DNA of 64,000 nt from Mycobacterium sp. AZCC_0083 (GCF_014202335.1 NZ_JACHGP010000008.1:364480-428479), one strand, 5' to 3'. Positions 42,773 through 52,023 are shown, numbered from the stretch's first letter. Notes: generated by a model from the letters alone, not told the origin. Numbers and translations: made by a program.

Positions 42773-44208
42773 CGGCTGCGAGATCCGCGCGAGCCGCCCG
42801 TGCGACTCGAGGTCGTGGTGTAGGAACGCAGCTCTCCGCCTCGCGAGCGGTTGCCGCCACGTGATCCGTTGCCACCGCGTGATCCGTTGCCCGAGCGGGG
42901 GTTCGGTGCAGAGGACCGACCGCCGCCGCCACCGCCGTGGTTGCGCTGCCGCGAGGACGACGGCTGCGAATCCGGGACGTCGAGGACCAACGGTTCGCCG
43001 AAGGTGCGTTCGCCGGGCGCGATCTCCTGCAGCACGGGGTGCGAGGCGCCGCTGAACCGGGTGATCGTCGGCTTGACGCCTGCCTTGCGGGTCAGGGTAC
43101 GGACGTCGGACACCTGCGAGTCGATCATGAGCGTCACGACGGTGCCCTCGTTGCCTGCGCGGGCCGTGCGGCCCGAGCGGTGCAGGTATGCCTTGTGTTC
43201 GACCGGCGGGTCGGCGTGAATGACCAGGCTGACGTCGTCGACGTGAATGCCACGTGCGGCGATGTCCGTGGCGACCAGCACCGCGGCCGAACCGTCGGAG
43301 AAGGCCGCGAGGTTGCGGGTACGTGCGTTCTGAGACAGGTTGCCGTGCAACTCAACCGCGGGTACGCCGCGTGAATTGAGCTTGCGGGCAAGGCCCTTCG
43401 CGCCGTGCTTGGTGCGGGAGAACATGATGGTGCGTCCCGGTGCTGCCGCGAGGTCGGTGAGGACGTCGATGCGGGCCGCGTTGTCGACGTGCAACACGTG
43501 GTGAACCATCGCGGATACCGGCGACTGCTCGGAATCGACGCTGTGCACCACCGGATTGTGCAGGTAGCGCTTGATCAGCACGTCGACCCCGCCGTCCAGC
43601 GTGGCGGAGAACAGCATCCGCTGTCCGTCCTTGGGCGTCTTGTCCATCAGTCGCTTGACCGGGGGCAGGAAGCCGAGATCGGCCATGTGGTCGGCCTCGT
43701 CGAGCACGGTGATCTCCACCGCGGACAGGTCGGCATGGCGGGACTGCATGTGGTCCTCGAGCCGGCCGGGACAGGCGATGACGACGTCGACGCCCTCGCG
43801 CAGCTTGGCGATCTGCGGGCCAGGTCCGACACCACCGAAGATGGTGACCGAGCGCAGGTTCATCGCCTTGGCCAACGGCGCGAGCGCGGCGTCGATCTGT
43901 GCGACGAGTTCGCGTGTGGGGGCCAGGATCAGGGCGCGGGGACGACCGGACTGGCGGGGGGTCGAGCTGTTGGCCAGTCGGGCGACCACGGGCAGCAGGA
44001 AGGCGTAGGTCTTTCCGGAGCCGGTGCGGCCACGGCCGAGTACGTCACGGCCTGCCAATGAATCCGGCAGTGTCGCAGCCTGAATGGGGAAGGCGGTCTC
44101 GATGCCGTTGGCGGCCATGGCGGCAACGACGGCAGCGGGGAGACCGAAGTCCGAGAAGCTGGGCGCGGTTTCGCCTACAGACGGGGAAACCGGCTCGGAA
44201 ATGGGCAT
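42769..44208 (-). CDS. DEAD-box ATP-dependent RNA helicase
   Basis: A 479-residue helicase. Motifs in order: Q-motif region FSDFGLPAAVVAAMAANGIE, motif I GRTGSGKTYAF, Ia PTRELVAQ, II VLDEADHMAD, III LFSATLD, V ATDIAARGIHVDDV and VI HRSGRTARAG. The C-terminus is a Gly/Arg/Ser-rich tail with GNGSRGG-type repeats encoded by an 18-base tandem repeat (about 42858-42893), an RNA-binding RGG-like region. The ATG at 44208 is preferred; the frame is open to 44304, and a TTG at 44223 is possible. It probably remodels structured RNA, for example in ribosome assembly or cold response. Confidence 0.94.
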   Translation of the reverse strand: MPISEPVSPSVGETAPSFSDFGLPAAVVAAMAANGIETAFPIQAATLPDSLAGRDVLGRGRTGSGKTYAFLLPVVARLANSSTPRQSGRPRALILAPTRELVAQIDAALAPLAKAMNLRSVTIFGGVGPGPQIAKLREGVDVVIACPGRLEDHMQSRHADLSAVEITVLDEADHMADLGFLPPVKRLMDKTPKDGQRMLFSATLDGGVDVLIKRYLHNPVVHSVDSEQSPVSAMVHHVLHVDNAARIDVLTDLAAAPGRTIMFSRTKHGAKGLARKLNSRGVPAVELHGNLSQNARTRNLAAFSDGSAAVLVATDIAARGIHVDDVSLVIHADPPVEHKAYLHRSGRTARAGNEGTVVTLMIDSQVSDVRTLTRKAGVKPTITRFSGASHPVLQEIAPGERTFGEPLVLDVPDSQPSSSRQRNHGGGGGGRSSAPNPRSGNGSRGGNGSRGGNRSRGGELRSYTTTSSRTGGSRGSRSR

Positions 44209-44365
44209 GGAAACAGACAAGGGTAAAACTCCGAAAGTTGAAAGGTCGTCCTGCCCGGCGCGGGTGATCCCGCGGCGCTCGGTATGACGAGAAAGAAGCG
44301 GCAAGAGGCAGAACAGACGATGCCGCTGAAGATCAGAGTACCGGACGAACCCGTTCAGCCCCGAA

Positions 44366-45406
44366 TTACGAGACGAGCGTCACCAATTCCTCGACGTAGC
44401 GATTCTGTTCGGCCGTGTCGACGGCGTAGGGATGCACCAGCAGCGTCGTGACGCCGGCCTCGGCGAATGCGGCGAGCCGTTCCTTGACGAACCCGGCGGG
44501 GCCAACCAGCGAGGTGTGGCGGACCAGGTCGTCGGGTACTGCCGCGATCGCCTCGGCCTTCTTGCCTGCGAGGTACAGATCCTGGATGTGGTTGGCGACG
44601 TCGCCGAAGCCGTAACTGGTGGCCAGGGTGTGGTAGAAGTTCTTGCCACGAGCGCCCATCCCGCCGATGTACAGCGCCAGTTGGGGTTTCGCCCACGCCA
44701 ATCGATCCTCGAGGTTCTCCCCGATGGCAAGGCCCGCCGAGACCATGACGTCCAGCGGGCCCAGCGCTGGGTCACGCTTGGCGAAGCCGGTGCGCAGCGC
44801 GTCGCCCCACACCGAATCGGCCTTCTCTGGGTAGAAGAACACCGGCTGCCAACCCTCGGCGATCTCGGCGGTCAGCTCGACGTTCTTGGGGCCAAGTGCT
44901 GCGATGTGGATCGGAATGCGTTCCCGCACCGGATGATTGATCAGGTGCAAGGGCTTGCCCAGACCCGTTCCGCGCCCTTCGGCCAGTGGCAGCTGGTAGT
45001 GCTTCCCGTCGTAGGAGACGTTTTCACGGCGCCAGACCTGACGGCAGATGTCGACGACCTCGCGGGTGCGGCCCATAGGGGCGTCGAACGGGACGCCGTG
45101 GAAGCCCTCGATCACCTGCGGACCGGACGTCCCGATGCCGAGCCGGAACCGCCCGTCGGAGACGTAGTCGACGCCGGCCGCCGACATGGCGAGCAACGTC
45201 GGGGTGCGCGTATAGATCGGCACGACGCCGGAGCCGAGCTCGATGGTGGATGTCTTGGCCGCCAGGTAACCGAGCTGGCTGATCGCGTCGAACGAGTACG
45301 CCTCAGGGACGAGCGCGATGTCGACGCCGCGCTTCTCGAACTCGACGACCTGTTCGGCCGCCTCACGGAAGCCGTCGGTGTAGTTGAGAAAGATTCCGGT
45401 GCGCAT
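44366..45406 (-). CDS. Luciferase-like, F420-dependent oxidoreductase
   Basis: A 346-residue LLM-class protein of the F420 type: MRTGIFLNYTDGFREAAEQV at the start, LGSGVVPIYTRTPTLLAMSA, RFRLGIGTSGPQVIEGFHG and IHIAALGPKNVELTAEIAEG. Mycobacteria encode many; substrates vary and are not visible here. The start ATG at 45406 is well supported; the upstream extension is out of character. Immediately upstream is a palindromic operator, so a TetR-type repressor probably controls it. Confidence 0.9.
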   Translation of the reverse strand: MRTGIFLNYTDGFREAAEQVVEFEKRGVDIALVPEAYSFDAISQLGYLAAKTSTIELGSGVVPIYTRTPTLLAMSAAGVDYVSDGRFRLGIGTSGPQVIEGFHGVPFDAPMGRTREVVDICRQVWRRENVSYDGKHYQLPLAEGRGTGLGKPLHLINHPVRERIPIHIAALGPKNVELTAEIAEGWQPVFFYPEKADSVWGDALRTGFAKRDPALGPLDVMVSAGLAIGENLEDRLAWAKPQLALYIGGMGARGKNFYHTLATSYGFGDVANHIQDLYLAGKKAEAIAAVPDDLVRHTSLVGPAGFVKERLAAFAEAGVTTLLVHPYAVDTAEQNRYVEELVTLVS

Positions 45407-45422
45407 CGTTGGTTTATACACC

Positions 45423-45434
45423 CCAACCGGTTGG
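45423..45434. promoter_or_regulatory. Palindromic operator upstream of the F420-type oxidoreductase
   Basis: CCAACCGGTTGG is a perfect 12-base palindrome, extended on one side by another TTGG. It lies 17-28 bases before the ATG of the minus-strand gene, a position where a TetR-family repressor would block transcription. Confidence 0.6.
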
Positions 45435-45892
45435 TTGGTTCGAGCCGGTCGGGCTCCGTAGCTAGGGGAACGAGCCCTGCGCACAGCAACCTGCGCAAAA
45501 CAACGCAAAGCAATCTCTCTATGCGGTGACTCGACCACCGCTCACGGGGGGTTCCCAATCGGCGGGTGTTCGGAAATCATCGAGAGTTCACTTGATGCGT
45601 GTCAGTGCCGCCATTTATGCATGTCACTGACACTTATGTAAATTTTGATTTGTTTGCCATACATGTCGTCGCAACTTTATTCTTCGGATTCGCTCGCCCA
45701 CTTGTCGTAAGAGGCACTGTGGATGTGCCAGCGGAGTGCGCGAATTTGCTGTGGGCTCATCGCCGTTCGCCGTTTCGGATTGCAATGCAGCACGTCGTGC
45801 ATCCATAATGAGTTGCCTGAGTATGTTCGTTGTCGTGGAATGGCCGTGCGTCGCAAGAGTCTTTCCACGAGTTAGCTCTTGATTGGGGATCG
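45435..45892. other. Long AT-richer intergenic region before the GDP-mannose dehydratase-like gene
   Basis: About 460 bases without a supportable gene. From about 45560 to 45890 base composition is visibly lower in GC than the rest of the window. An inverted repeat GTGTCAGTG (45599-45607) / CACTGACAC (45625-45633) lies at its left part. Short open frames on both strands are small, lack ribosome binding sites and look non-coding. It may contain the promoter and regulatory leader of the downstream gene, or a scar of acquired DNA. Confidence 0.5.
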
Positions 45893-46897
45893 ATGGCATT
45901 GTCCGCGCTCGAGAAGAAGTCGGCGCTGATCACCGGCATTACAGGCCAGGATGGCTTTTACCTGGCAGAGTTGTTGCTGTCGAAAGGCTATCGGGTCTTC
46001 GGTCTGCTGCGCGGCCAGAACAACCCCAAGGCGGCGGCCCTTGCTCGCGACTTGCCCGAGCTCCAGCTCGTCTCGGGCGATCTGCTCGACGCCTCCAGCA
46101 TGATCCGGGCGATGACGATTGCTGAGCCAGATGAGGTCTACAACCTCGGAGCCGTGTCGTTCGTACCGCACTCGTTCACGAACCCCCGACTGGTCGCCGA
46201 CGTCAACGGCGGCGGTGTGCTCAACAGCCTCGAGGCGATCCGGTTCTATCAGGATCTGTCCGGCAGACAGGTCCGCTTCTACCAGGCGTCGACCTCCGAG
46301 ATGTTCGGCAAGGTTCAGGACGTCGTCCAGTCGGAGAGGACCCTGTTGTGGCCACGGTCGCCGTACGGCGTCGCCAAGGCGTACGGCCATCACCTGACGA
46401 TCAATTACCGCGAGTCCTATGGCCTGCACGCGAGTTCGGGCATCCTGTTCAATCACGAATCACCGCGGCGTGGTTTGGAATTCGTCACTCGCAAGGTCGC
46501 GCACGGGGTGGCCAGGATCTCGCTGGGCTTGCAGGACACCATCGCGCTTGGCAACTTGGACACCCAACGCGACTGGGGCTTCGCAGGCGACTACGTCGAG
46601 GCGATGTACATGATGCTCCAACAGGACCAGGGCGACGACTACGTGATCGCCACTGGCGAAACGCATTCCATCACGGACCTGCTCGACGCCGCGTTCAGTG
46701 TGGTCGGCATCTCGGACTGGTCACGACTCGTCGGGCTCGATCCGCGATACGCCCGACCCGCCGAGGTCGACGTCTTGATCGGTGACGCCAGCAAGGCCAA
46801 TTCAGTGCTCGGCTGGAAACCGAAGGTGTCATTCCTCGAACTCGTCGAGATGATGGTGCAGCACGACATCGAGCGACAGAAGGCATCCGCCACTTAG
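45893..46897 (+). CDS. GDP-mannose 4,6-dehydratase-like NAD-dependent epimerase/dehydratase
   Basis: A 334-residue extended SDR. The NADP motif is ALITGITGQDGFYLAELLLS. The catalytic residues are Ser/Thr in YQASTSEMFG and Tyr/Lys in SPYGVAKAYGHH, and the substrate-region motifs LFNHESPRRGLEFVTRKV and NLDTQRDWGFAGDYVEAM are diagnostic of GDP-mannose 4,6-dehydratase. It makes GDP-4-keto-6-deoxymannose, precursor of GDP-fucose, GDP-rhamnose or similar sugars for glycolipids. No partner reductase or epimerase is adjacent. The ATG at 45893 follows TTGGGGA. The AT-rich leader suggests it arrived separately. Confidence 0.9.
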   Translation: MALSALEKKSALITGITGQDGFYLAELLLSKGYRVFGLLRGQNNPKAAALARDLPELQLVSGDLLDASSMIRAMTIAEPDEVYNLGAVSFVPHSFTNPRLVADVNGGGVLNSLEAIRFYQDLSGRQVRFYQASTSEMFGKVQDVVQSERTLLWPRSPYGVAKAYGHHLTINYRESYGLHASSGILFNHESPRRGLEFVTRKVAHGVARISLGLQDTIALGNLDTQRDWGFAGDYVEAMYMMLQQDQGDDYVIATGETHSITDLLDAAFSVVGISDWSRLVGLDPRYARPAEVDVLIGDASKANSVLGWKPKVSFLELVEMMVQHDIERQKASAT

Positions 46898-46928
46898 GAA
46901 CCCAGGCTCCTCGCCCTTGAGTAGGGCC

Positions 46929-47771
46929 CTAGCCCTTCAGTAGCGCGACGACCTTGTCCTCGACTGTCACGGGCTCCGCGTCCGGGTCCAACGGTGCCGT
47001 CTTCGGTAGCACGGCCTCGGGATCGCCGAACTCCTTGTAGTTCTTGTCACCGGCGAGCGTGTACAGCAGGTAGCCGGTCAACAAGGCGCGCACCACCTTT
47101 TGGGTGCTGCGGTCCGCGCCGGGTAGCCCGACCACACGGGTCAGCCGGAAGCCCTCGACGAGCCCGCCGGGCTTGGCCTTGGCGACGGTGCGCACCGTCG
47201 CGGCGCCCCACGCCGCCGCCAGTTCGCCTGCGTTCGACCGGATGTTGGTCGGATCGCCACTCGCGGTGAGGATCAATCCCGGCACGCGCAGCCCCGCGGC
47301 AGGTTTCTCTGCCTGCGGGTGCGTCACCGAGGGGAAGAGCGCCACGGCTGCCTTCAGCCTGGCTGGCATGCCCGCCGCGGTGAAAACGGCCGCAGAGCCG
47401 CCGAAACCGTGGCCGACGACGCCCAGCTTGGTCGGGTGCACGCTGATCTTGCCGGTGCCGAGGCGCACCCCGGCGACGATGTCGAGCGTGGTACCCAGGT
47501 CGAACGCAAGGTTCAGCACCGACGGTGCGATGCCCGTCTCGGTGTTGGGCGCCGCAGCGACGATGCCCCACGAGGCCAGGTGTTCCAGGGTGCCGTGATA
47601 GCGGTCCGCGCCCGCCAGCCAGTCGTGGCCGAACGCCACACCGGGCAGGTTCATCCCCGACTCGGGTGTGTAGACGACGCCGGGAACGCCGGCAAAGGCC
47701 AGGTCACCCCGCAGAACGCGATGCGGGCCGCGCCGCGTCAACGCTGCGAAGAGCTTCTTCGTCTTGGCCAC
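46929..47771 (-). CDS. Dienelactone-hydrolase-like protein lacking the nucleophile (Rv3438 type)
   Basis: A 280-residue alpha/beta-hydrolase-fold protein. After the oxyanion strand (PGVAFGHDWLAGADRY) the nucleophile elbow reads VVGHGFGGSAAV, so the position normally occupied by Ser or Cys (GxSxG) is Phe or Gly and a standard nucleophile is absent. LILTASGDPTN would hold the acid residue. It is probably not a classical hydrolase; a structural or binding role is possible. It is convergent with the dehydratase gene and, by position next to glmS, corresponds to Rv3438. Confidence 0.8.
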   Translation of the reverse strand: MAKTKKLFAALTRRGPHRVLRGDLAFAGVPGVVYTPESGMNLPGVAFGHDWLAGADRYHGTLEHLASWGIVAAAPNTETGIAPSVLNLAFDLGTTLDIVAGVRLGTGKISVHPTKLGVVGHGFGGSAAVFTAAGMPARLKAAVALFPSVTHPQAEKPAAGLRVPGLILTASGDPTNIRSNAGELAAAWGAATVRTVAKAKPGGLVEGFRLTRVVGLPGADRSTQKVVRALLTGYLLYTLAGDKNYKEFGDPEAVLPKTAPLDPDAEPVTVEDKVVALLKG

Positions 47772-47813
47772 CGGTTGAACTTATCCCACGCGTCGCCGGG
47801 TTAGGTTCCGTGG

Positions 47814-48301
47814 ATGCTGAAGTTGGGTCCGCCAGCCGTGATCTTCCTCTTCCTACTCGGCGGCGCGACCGTCTCGCTGGCCGAACTGCGGCTGCACCTG
47901 CCCCACCCGCGAACGGACGTGACGCCACGGCAGGGCTTGGCGGGCGTGGCCGCCGTGATCGCACCTACGTCGTCACCGCCTTGATCCACGCCGCGCCCGG
48001 GGTGCCCGCGACCGCCCTGATCTGCACGCTCGCGGTGATCACCTGGTGTGCGCTCGGTGACGGCCCCGCCGTGATCTGCGGGGTACTGGCCGCAGTCGTC
48101 GGTCCCGTGGTGGAGATCGTGCTGGTCGACGTCGGAGTGTTCCGTTACAGCGAGACGTGCGACCAGCTGTTCGGTGTCGGGCCCTGGCTGGTGCCGCTGT
48201 ACTTCGCGTTCGGCGTCGTCGCGGCCCTGCTCGGCGAGCTTGCTGCCCGGCCACGCGGGGCCCGCAGGACGGTTCGGGGCGCACGCCTGCACTATCCTTG
48301 A
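47814..48301 (+). pseudogene. Membrane protein (Rv3437 type), frameshifted
   Basis: The first part starts at ATG 47814 (LKLGPPAVIFLFLLGGATVS, one membrane helix), runs to GLAGVAAVIAP and stops early at about 47984. The next frame continues smoothly from TYVVTALIHAAPGVPATALI with three or four more hydrophobic helices to a stop at 48301 (VPLYFAFGVVAALLGELAAR). The switch lies near 47965-47972 (ATCGCACCTACGTC) and needs one base lost or gained. Intact, it would be a membrane protein of about 160 residues. A sequencing error is possible; otherwise the gene is inactive. Its end is six bases before glmS. Confidence 0.7.
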
Positions 48302-48306
48302 CCCTC

Positions 48307-50175
48307 GTGTGCGGAATCGTCGGCTACGTCGGGCAGCGTCCTGCCAGGGGAATCGTGGTGGACGCACTACGCCGGATGGAATACCGCGGATACGACTCGT
48401 CGGGCGTTGCGCTGCTCGACGGCGCAGGCGGGCTGACCGTCCGCCGCCGCGCCGGACGCCTTGCCAACCTGGAAACCGCGCTCGACGAGACCGATGCCGG
48501 TGTGCTCGCAGGCAGCACGGGCATGGGCCACACCCGCTGGGCCACCCACGGCCGCCCGACGGACCGCAACGCGCACCCGCACCTCGACGCCACGGGCAAG
48601 ATCGCCGTCGTCCACAACGGGATCATCGAGAACTTCGCGGCCCTGCGTGCCGAGGTCGAGGCCTCCGGCGTCGAGTTCGCCAGCGACACCGATACCGAGG
48701 TCGCCGTCCACCTCGTCTCCGAGCAGTACCGCAACGGCGACACCGCCGGTGACTTTGCGGCCTCGGTGCTGGCCGTGCTGCGACGCCTCGAGGGCCACTT
48801 CACGCTGGTGTTCGCCAACGCCGACGAACCCGGCATGATCGTCGCAGCGCGGCGGTCCACGCCGCTGGTGATCGGCGTCGGCGACGGCGAGATGTTCATC
48901 GGCTCCGACGTCGCCGCGTTCATCGAGCACACGCGCAACGCCGTCGAACTCGGGCAGGACCAGGCCGTGGTGATCACCGCCGACGGATACCGGATCAGCG
49001 ACTTCGACGGCACCGATACGACCGCGAGCGCCCGCAACTTTCACATCGACTGGGATCTGTCCGCCGCCGAAAAGGGCGGCTACGAGTACTTCATGCTCAA
49101 GGAGATCGCCGAGCAACCCGCGGCGGTCGCCGACACCCTGCTCGGCCACTTCATCGACGGCCGGATCGTGCTCGACGAGCAGCGCCTCTCCGATCAGGAG
49201 CTGCGCGAGATCGACAAGGTCTTCGTGGTCGCCTGCGGCACTGCCTACCACTCCGGCCTGCTCGCCAAGTACGCGATCGAGCATTGGACCCGGCTGCCCG
49301 TCGAAGTCGAGCTCGCGAGTGAATTCCGGTACCGAGACCCGGTTTTGGACCGCAGCACCCTCGTCGTCGCGATATCGCAGTCCGGTGAGACCGCCGACAC
49401 GCTGGAAGCGGTCCGGCACGCCAAGGAGCAGAAGGCCAAGGTGCTGGCGATCTGCAACACCAATGGCAGCCAGATCCCGCGTGAGTGCGACGCGGTGCTC
49501 TACACTCGCGCCGGACCCGAGATCGGCGTTGCGTCCACCAAGACCTTCCTCGCGCAGGTCGCCGCCAACTACCTCGTCGGCCTCGCGTTGGCCCAGGCAC
49601 GCGGCACCAAGTATCCCGACGAGGTCGAACGCGAGTACCACGAACTCGAGTCGATGCCCGAACTCGTCAGCCGGGTGCTGACCTGCATGGAGCCGGTCGC
49701 GGAGCTGGCCCGCCGGTACGCGAAGTCGTCGACGGTGTTGTTCCTCGGCCGCCACGTGGGCTACCCCGTCGCGCTCGAGGGGGCGCTCAAGCTCAAGGAA
49801 CTGGCGTACATGCACGCCGAGGGCTTCGCCGCGGGCGAGCTCAAGCACGGGCCGATCGCGCTGATCGACGACGGGCTGCCCGTCATCGTCGTGATGCCGT
49901 CGCCGAAGAATGCGGCGATGCTGCATTCGAAGCTGATGAGCAACATCCGCGAGATCCAGGCCCGCGGCGCGATCACCATCGTGATCGCCGAGGAGGGCGA
50001 CGACGCGGTGCGGCCGTACGCCGATCACCTGATCGAAATCCCCGCGGTGTCAACGCTCTTCCAGCCGCTGCTGTCGACGATCCCGCTGCAGGTGTTCGCC
50101 GCCGAGGTGGCCCGCGCCCGCGGCTACGACGTGGACAAGCCGCGCAACCTGGCCAAGTCCGTCACCGTCGAGTAG
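48307..50175 (+). CDS. glmS: Glutamine-fructose-6-phosphate aminotransferase (isomerising)
   Basis: A 622-residue enzyme making glucosamine-6-phosphate. Starting at GTG 48307, it begins MCGIVGYVGQRPARG, so Cys2 becomes the N-terminal nucleophile of the class II glutaminase domain (with GMGHTRWATHG). Two SIS domains follow (VVACGTAYHSGLLAKYAIEH; VVAISQSGETADTLEAV; VLFLGRHVGYPVALEGALKL; EGFAAGELKHGPIALID), ending DKPRNLAKSVTVE as usual. First committed step of UDP-GlcNAc synthesis; GlmM is the next enzyme. Confidence 0.97.
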   Translation: MCGIVGYVGQRPARGIVVDALRRMEYRGYDSSGVALLDGAGGLTVRRRAGRLANLETALDETDAGVLAGSTGMGHTRWATHGRPTDRNAHPHLDATGKIAVVHNGIIENFAALRAEVEASGVEFASDTDTEVAVHLVSEQYRNGDTAGDFAASVLAVLRRLEGHFTLVFANADEPGMIVAARRSTPLVIGVGDGEMFIGSDVAAFIEHTRNAVELGQDQAVVITADGYRISDFDGTDTTASARNFHIDWDLSAAEKGGYEYFMLKEIAEQPAAVADTLLGHFIDGRIVLDEQRLSDQELREIDKVFVVACGTAYHSGLLAKYAIEHWTRLPVEVELASEFRYRDPVLDRSTLVVAISQSGETADTLEAVRHAKEQKAKVLAICNTNGSQIPRECDAVLYTRAGPEIGVASTKTFLAQVAANYLVGLALAQARGTKYPDEVEREYHELESMPELVSRVLTCMEPVAELARRYAKSSTVLFLGRHVGYPVALEGALKLKELAYMHAEGFAAGELKHGPIALIDDGLPVIVVMPSPKNAAMLHSKLMSNIREIQARGAITIVIAEEGDDAVRPYADHLIEIPAVSTLFQPLLSTIPLQVFAAEVARARGYDVDKPRNLAKSVTVE

Positions 50176-50184
50176 CCGTCGACA

Positions 50185-51105
50185 GTGGATCTTGCCGTTC
50201 CCGACGTCCGCATTGCGCCGGTCGCCGAGAAGGTCGGCCACTTCCGCTCCGCCGCCGCGTTCGAGCACTTCCGCGCGGCCTACCGGGCCGGCATGGCCGG
50301 GCTACCACCGTTCAGTGAATCAATCGACGTGCCAACGAGTTTCGGCACCGTGCGGGCCTACCGGTTCGACGGACCCTCCGACCGCCCTCCGGTTCTGATG
50401 CTGCAGGGCCGGAACGCGTCGACTCCCGTGTGGCGGGCCAACCTGCCCGGCGTGCTGAACGGTCGCACCGCGTACTGCATCGACCTGCTCGGTGAGGCAG
50501 GACTCTCGGTTCAGGATCGTCCGATCACCGGGCCCGACGATCAGGCGCAGTGGCTCGACGAAACACTGGCAGGCCTGGGACTGGACGCCATTCACCTGAT
50601 GGGGGTTTCGATCGGTGGGTGGACGGCCACCAACTGTGCCGTCAGACGCCCTGGCCGGGTCGCGTCGTTGACCCTCCTCGATCCGGCGATGACCTTCGCG
50701 CCGATTCCGGTCAAGACGGCGTTGATGTCGGTGGGGCTATTCGCTCCCGGTGTGCCAGAAGCGCTTCGGCGCCGCGTCCTGCGCTGGATCGCCGGAGGCG
50801 CCGACGCCGACGACTCGGTGCCCGAGGCCGCGCTGATCGCCGCTGGTTCCAGTGACTTCGTCCTGCGGTCGGCGATGCCGAAGTTGTTCACCGACGATCA
50901 ACTGCGTTCGCTCGACATCCCGGTGCTCGCGTTCATCGCCGGGCGCAGCGTCATCCACGATGCGACGCGAGCCGCCGCCAGGGCACGAAACCTGTTGCCG
51001 GACGGGAAGGTCGAGTTCTTGGCGGATGCGTCGCACGCGATCAACGGCGAGTATCCCGACGAAATCGCCGAGGAGTCACAGCGCTTCTGGGATGACGTCG
51101 CCTAG
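50185..51105 (+). CDS. Alpha/beta hydrolase
   Basis: A 306-residue Ser hydrolase fold. The nucleophile elbow is LMGVSIGGWTA (about 140), the acid is probably in VLAFIAGRSVIHD, and the His in LADASHAINGEYP (about 282). The oxyanion loop is LMLQGRNASTPVW, unusual because the HG motif is QG. The GTG at 50185 is nine bases after the glmS stop, so it may be cotranscribed. The substrate is unknown. Its end overlaps the convergent PLP-enzyme gene by 30 bases. Confidence 0.8.
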   Translation: MDLAVPDVRIAPVAEKVGHFRSAAAFEHFRAAYRAGMAGLPPFSESIDVPTSFGTVRAYRFDGPSDRPPVLMLQGRNASTPVWRANLPGVLNGRTAYCIDLLGEAGLSVQDRPITGPDDQAQWLDETLAGLGLDAIHLMGVSIGGWTATNCAVRRPGRVASLTLLDPAMTFAPIPVKTALMSVGLFAPGVPEALRRRVLRWIAGGADADDSVPEAALIAAGSSDFVLRSAMPKLFTDDQLRSLDIPVLAFIAGRSVIHDATRAAARARNLLPDGKVEFLADASHAINGEYPDEIAEESQRFWDDVA

Positions 51106-52023
51106 GCGGGCGAGGAATTCGCTGCTGCCGAAGAGACCAGGCAGTCCACCGGTGTGCATCAGAACCACCGTCGATCCCGGCTCGATGCGGCCATCGGCGA
51201 CCTCCGCGATGAGTCCGGCCAGCGCGCGCCCGGTGTAGACGGGGTCGAAGACGATCCCTTCCGTGCGGGCGGCCAGCGACAGCGCTGCGGTGACTTCCGG
51301 GGTGACCTGCCCATACCCGGCACCGACTTGGTCCATCCGGATCCGCAGGCTCGCGGGTGCGGGATCGTGAACGGGAAACAACTCCCGCACCGTGCGGTGC
51401 GGGTCGGTGACCGCACCGCATTGCACCCCGAGCACGCGTTGCGGCCCGAAGCCGCGGACCAGCCCAGCCATCGTGGCGCCCGAGCCCACCGCGACCACGA
51501 CGTGGTCGGGATCAACACCCTGGGAGACGATTTCGCGCGCGGCGTCCAGGTAGGCATTGGTCGTCAGAGGCGATGAGCCGCCGAACGGGATCACCGCCAC
51601 CGAGCGGCCGGCGTTCTCCAGCTCGGCGGTGACGTCGTCCACGTCTGCCGACCACACGATCGACGCTCCGAACAGGGTGTCCAGAGCGAGGTTTCCGGTC
51701 AATTGGCCAGCGTCGGGAGGGTCGCCCGCCAACACCAGCACCACGTGCAGGCCAAGGCGGGCACCCGCGGCAGCGGTCAAGCGCGCATGGTTGGACTGGG
51801 CCGCGCCGCTGGTGATCAGGGTGTCCGCCCCGGCGGCAAGGGCTTGGGCACACGTCCACTGCAGCTTGCGCACCTTGTTGCCGCCCCCGCCAAGCCCGAT
51901 CAGGTCATCACGCTTGATCCAGAGGTCGTCGGGGCCCAATCCGATCGCCGCCGACAGGCGAGGGGCGGGCTCGAGGGGCGTCGGCCCGGTGATCAGTTGC
52001 ACCGGCGTGGGCTCTGATGCCAT
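51076..52023 (-). CDS. D-cysteine desulfhydrase/ACC deaminase-like PLP enzyme
   Basis: A 315-residue fold-type II PLP enzyme. The PLP lysine is in LGGGGNKVRKLQW (about 52), the substrate loop is SGAAQSNHARLTAA, and a Gly-rich phosphate loop is VGSGATMAGLVRG. These features fit the ACC deaminase/D-cysteine desulfhydrase family, which releases ammonia, sometimes with sulfide, from small amino acids. The start is ATG 52023; another ATG at 52032 is possible. It lies between a hydrolase and a vapBC module within an otherwise conserved region. Confidence 0.85.
   Translation of the reverse strand: MASEPTPVQLITGPTPLEPAPRLSAAIGLGPDDLWIKRDDLIGLGGGGNKVRKLQWTCAQALAAGADTLITSGAAQSNHARLTAAAGARLGLHVVLVLAGDPPDAGQLTGNLALDTLFGASIVWSADVDDVTAELENAGRSVAVIPFGGSSPLTTNAYLDAAREIVSQGVDPDHVVVAVGSGATMAGLVRGFGPQRVLGVQCGAVTDPHRTVRELFPVHDPAPASLRIRMDQVGAGYGQVTPEVTAALSLAARTEGIVFDPVYTGRALAGLIAEVADGRIEPGSTVVLMHTGGLPGLFGSSEFLARLGDVIPEAL

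Noticed and set aside
45599..45808. 69-codon plus-strand frame in the AT-richer gap
   Set aside because: No ribosome binding site, no domain, and overlapping minus-strand frames are equally good; treated as non-coding.
48367..50028. 553-codon minus-strand frame opposite glmS
   Set aside because: Antisense shadow; GlmS is complete and conserved.
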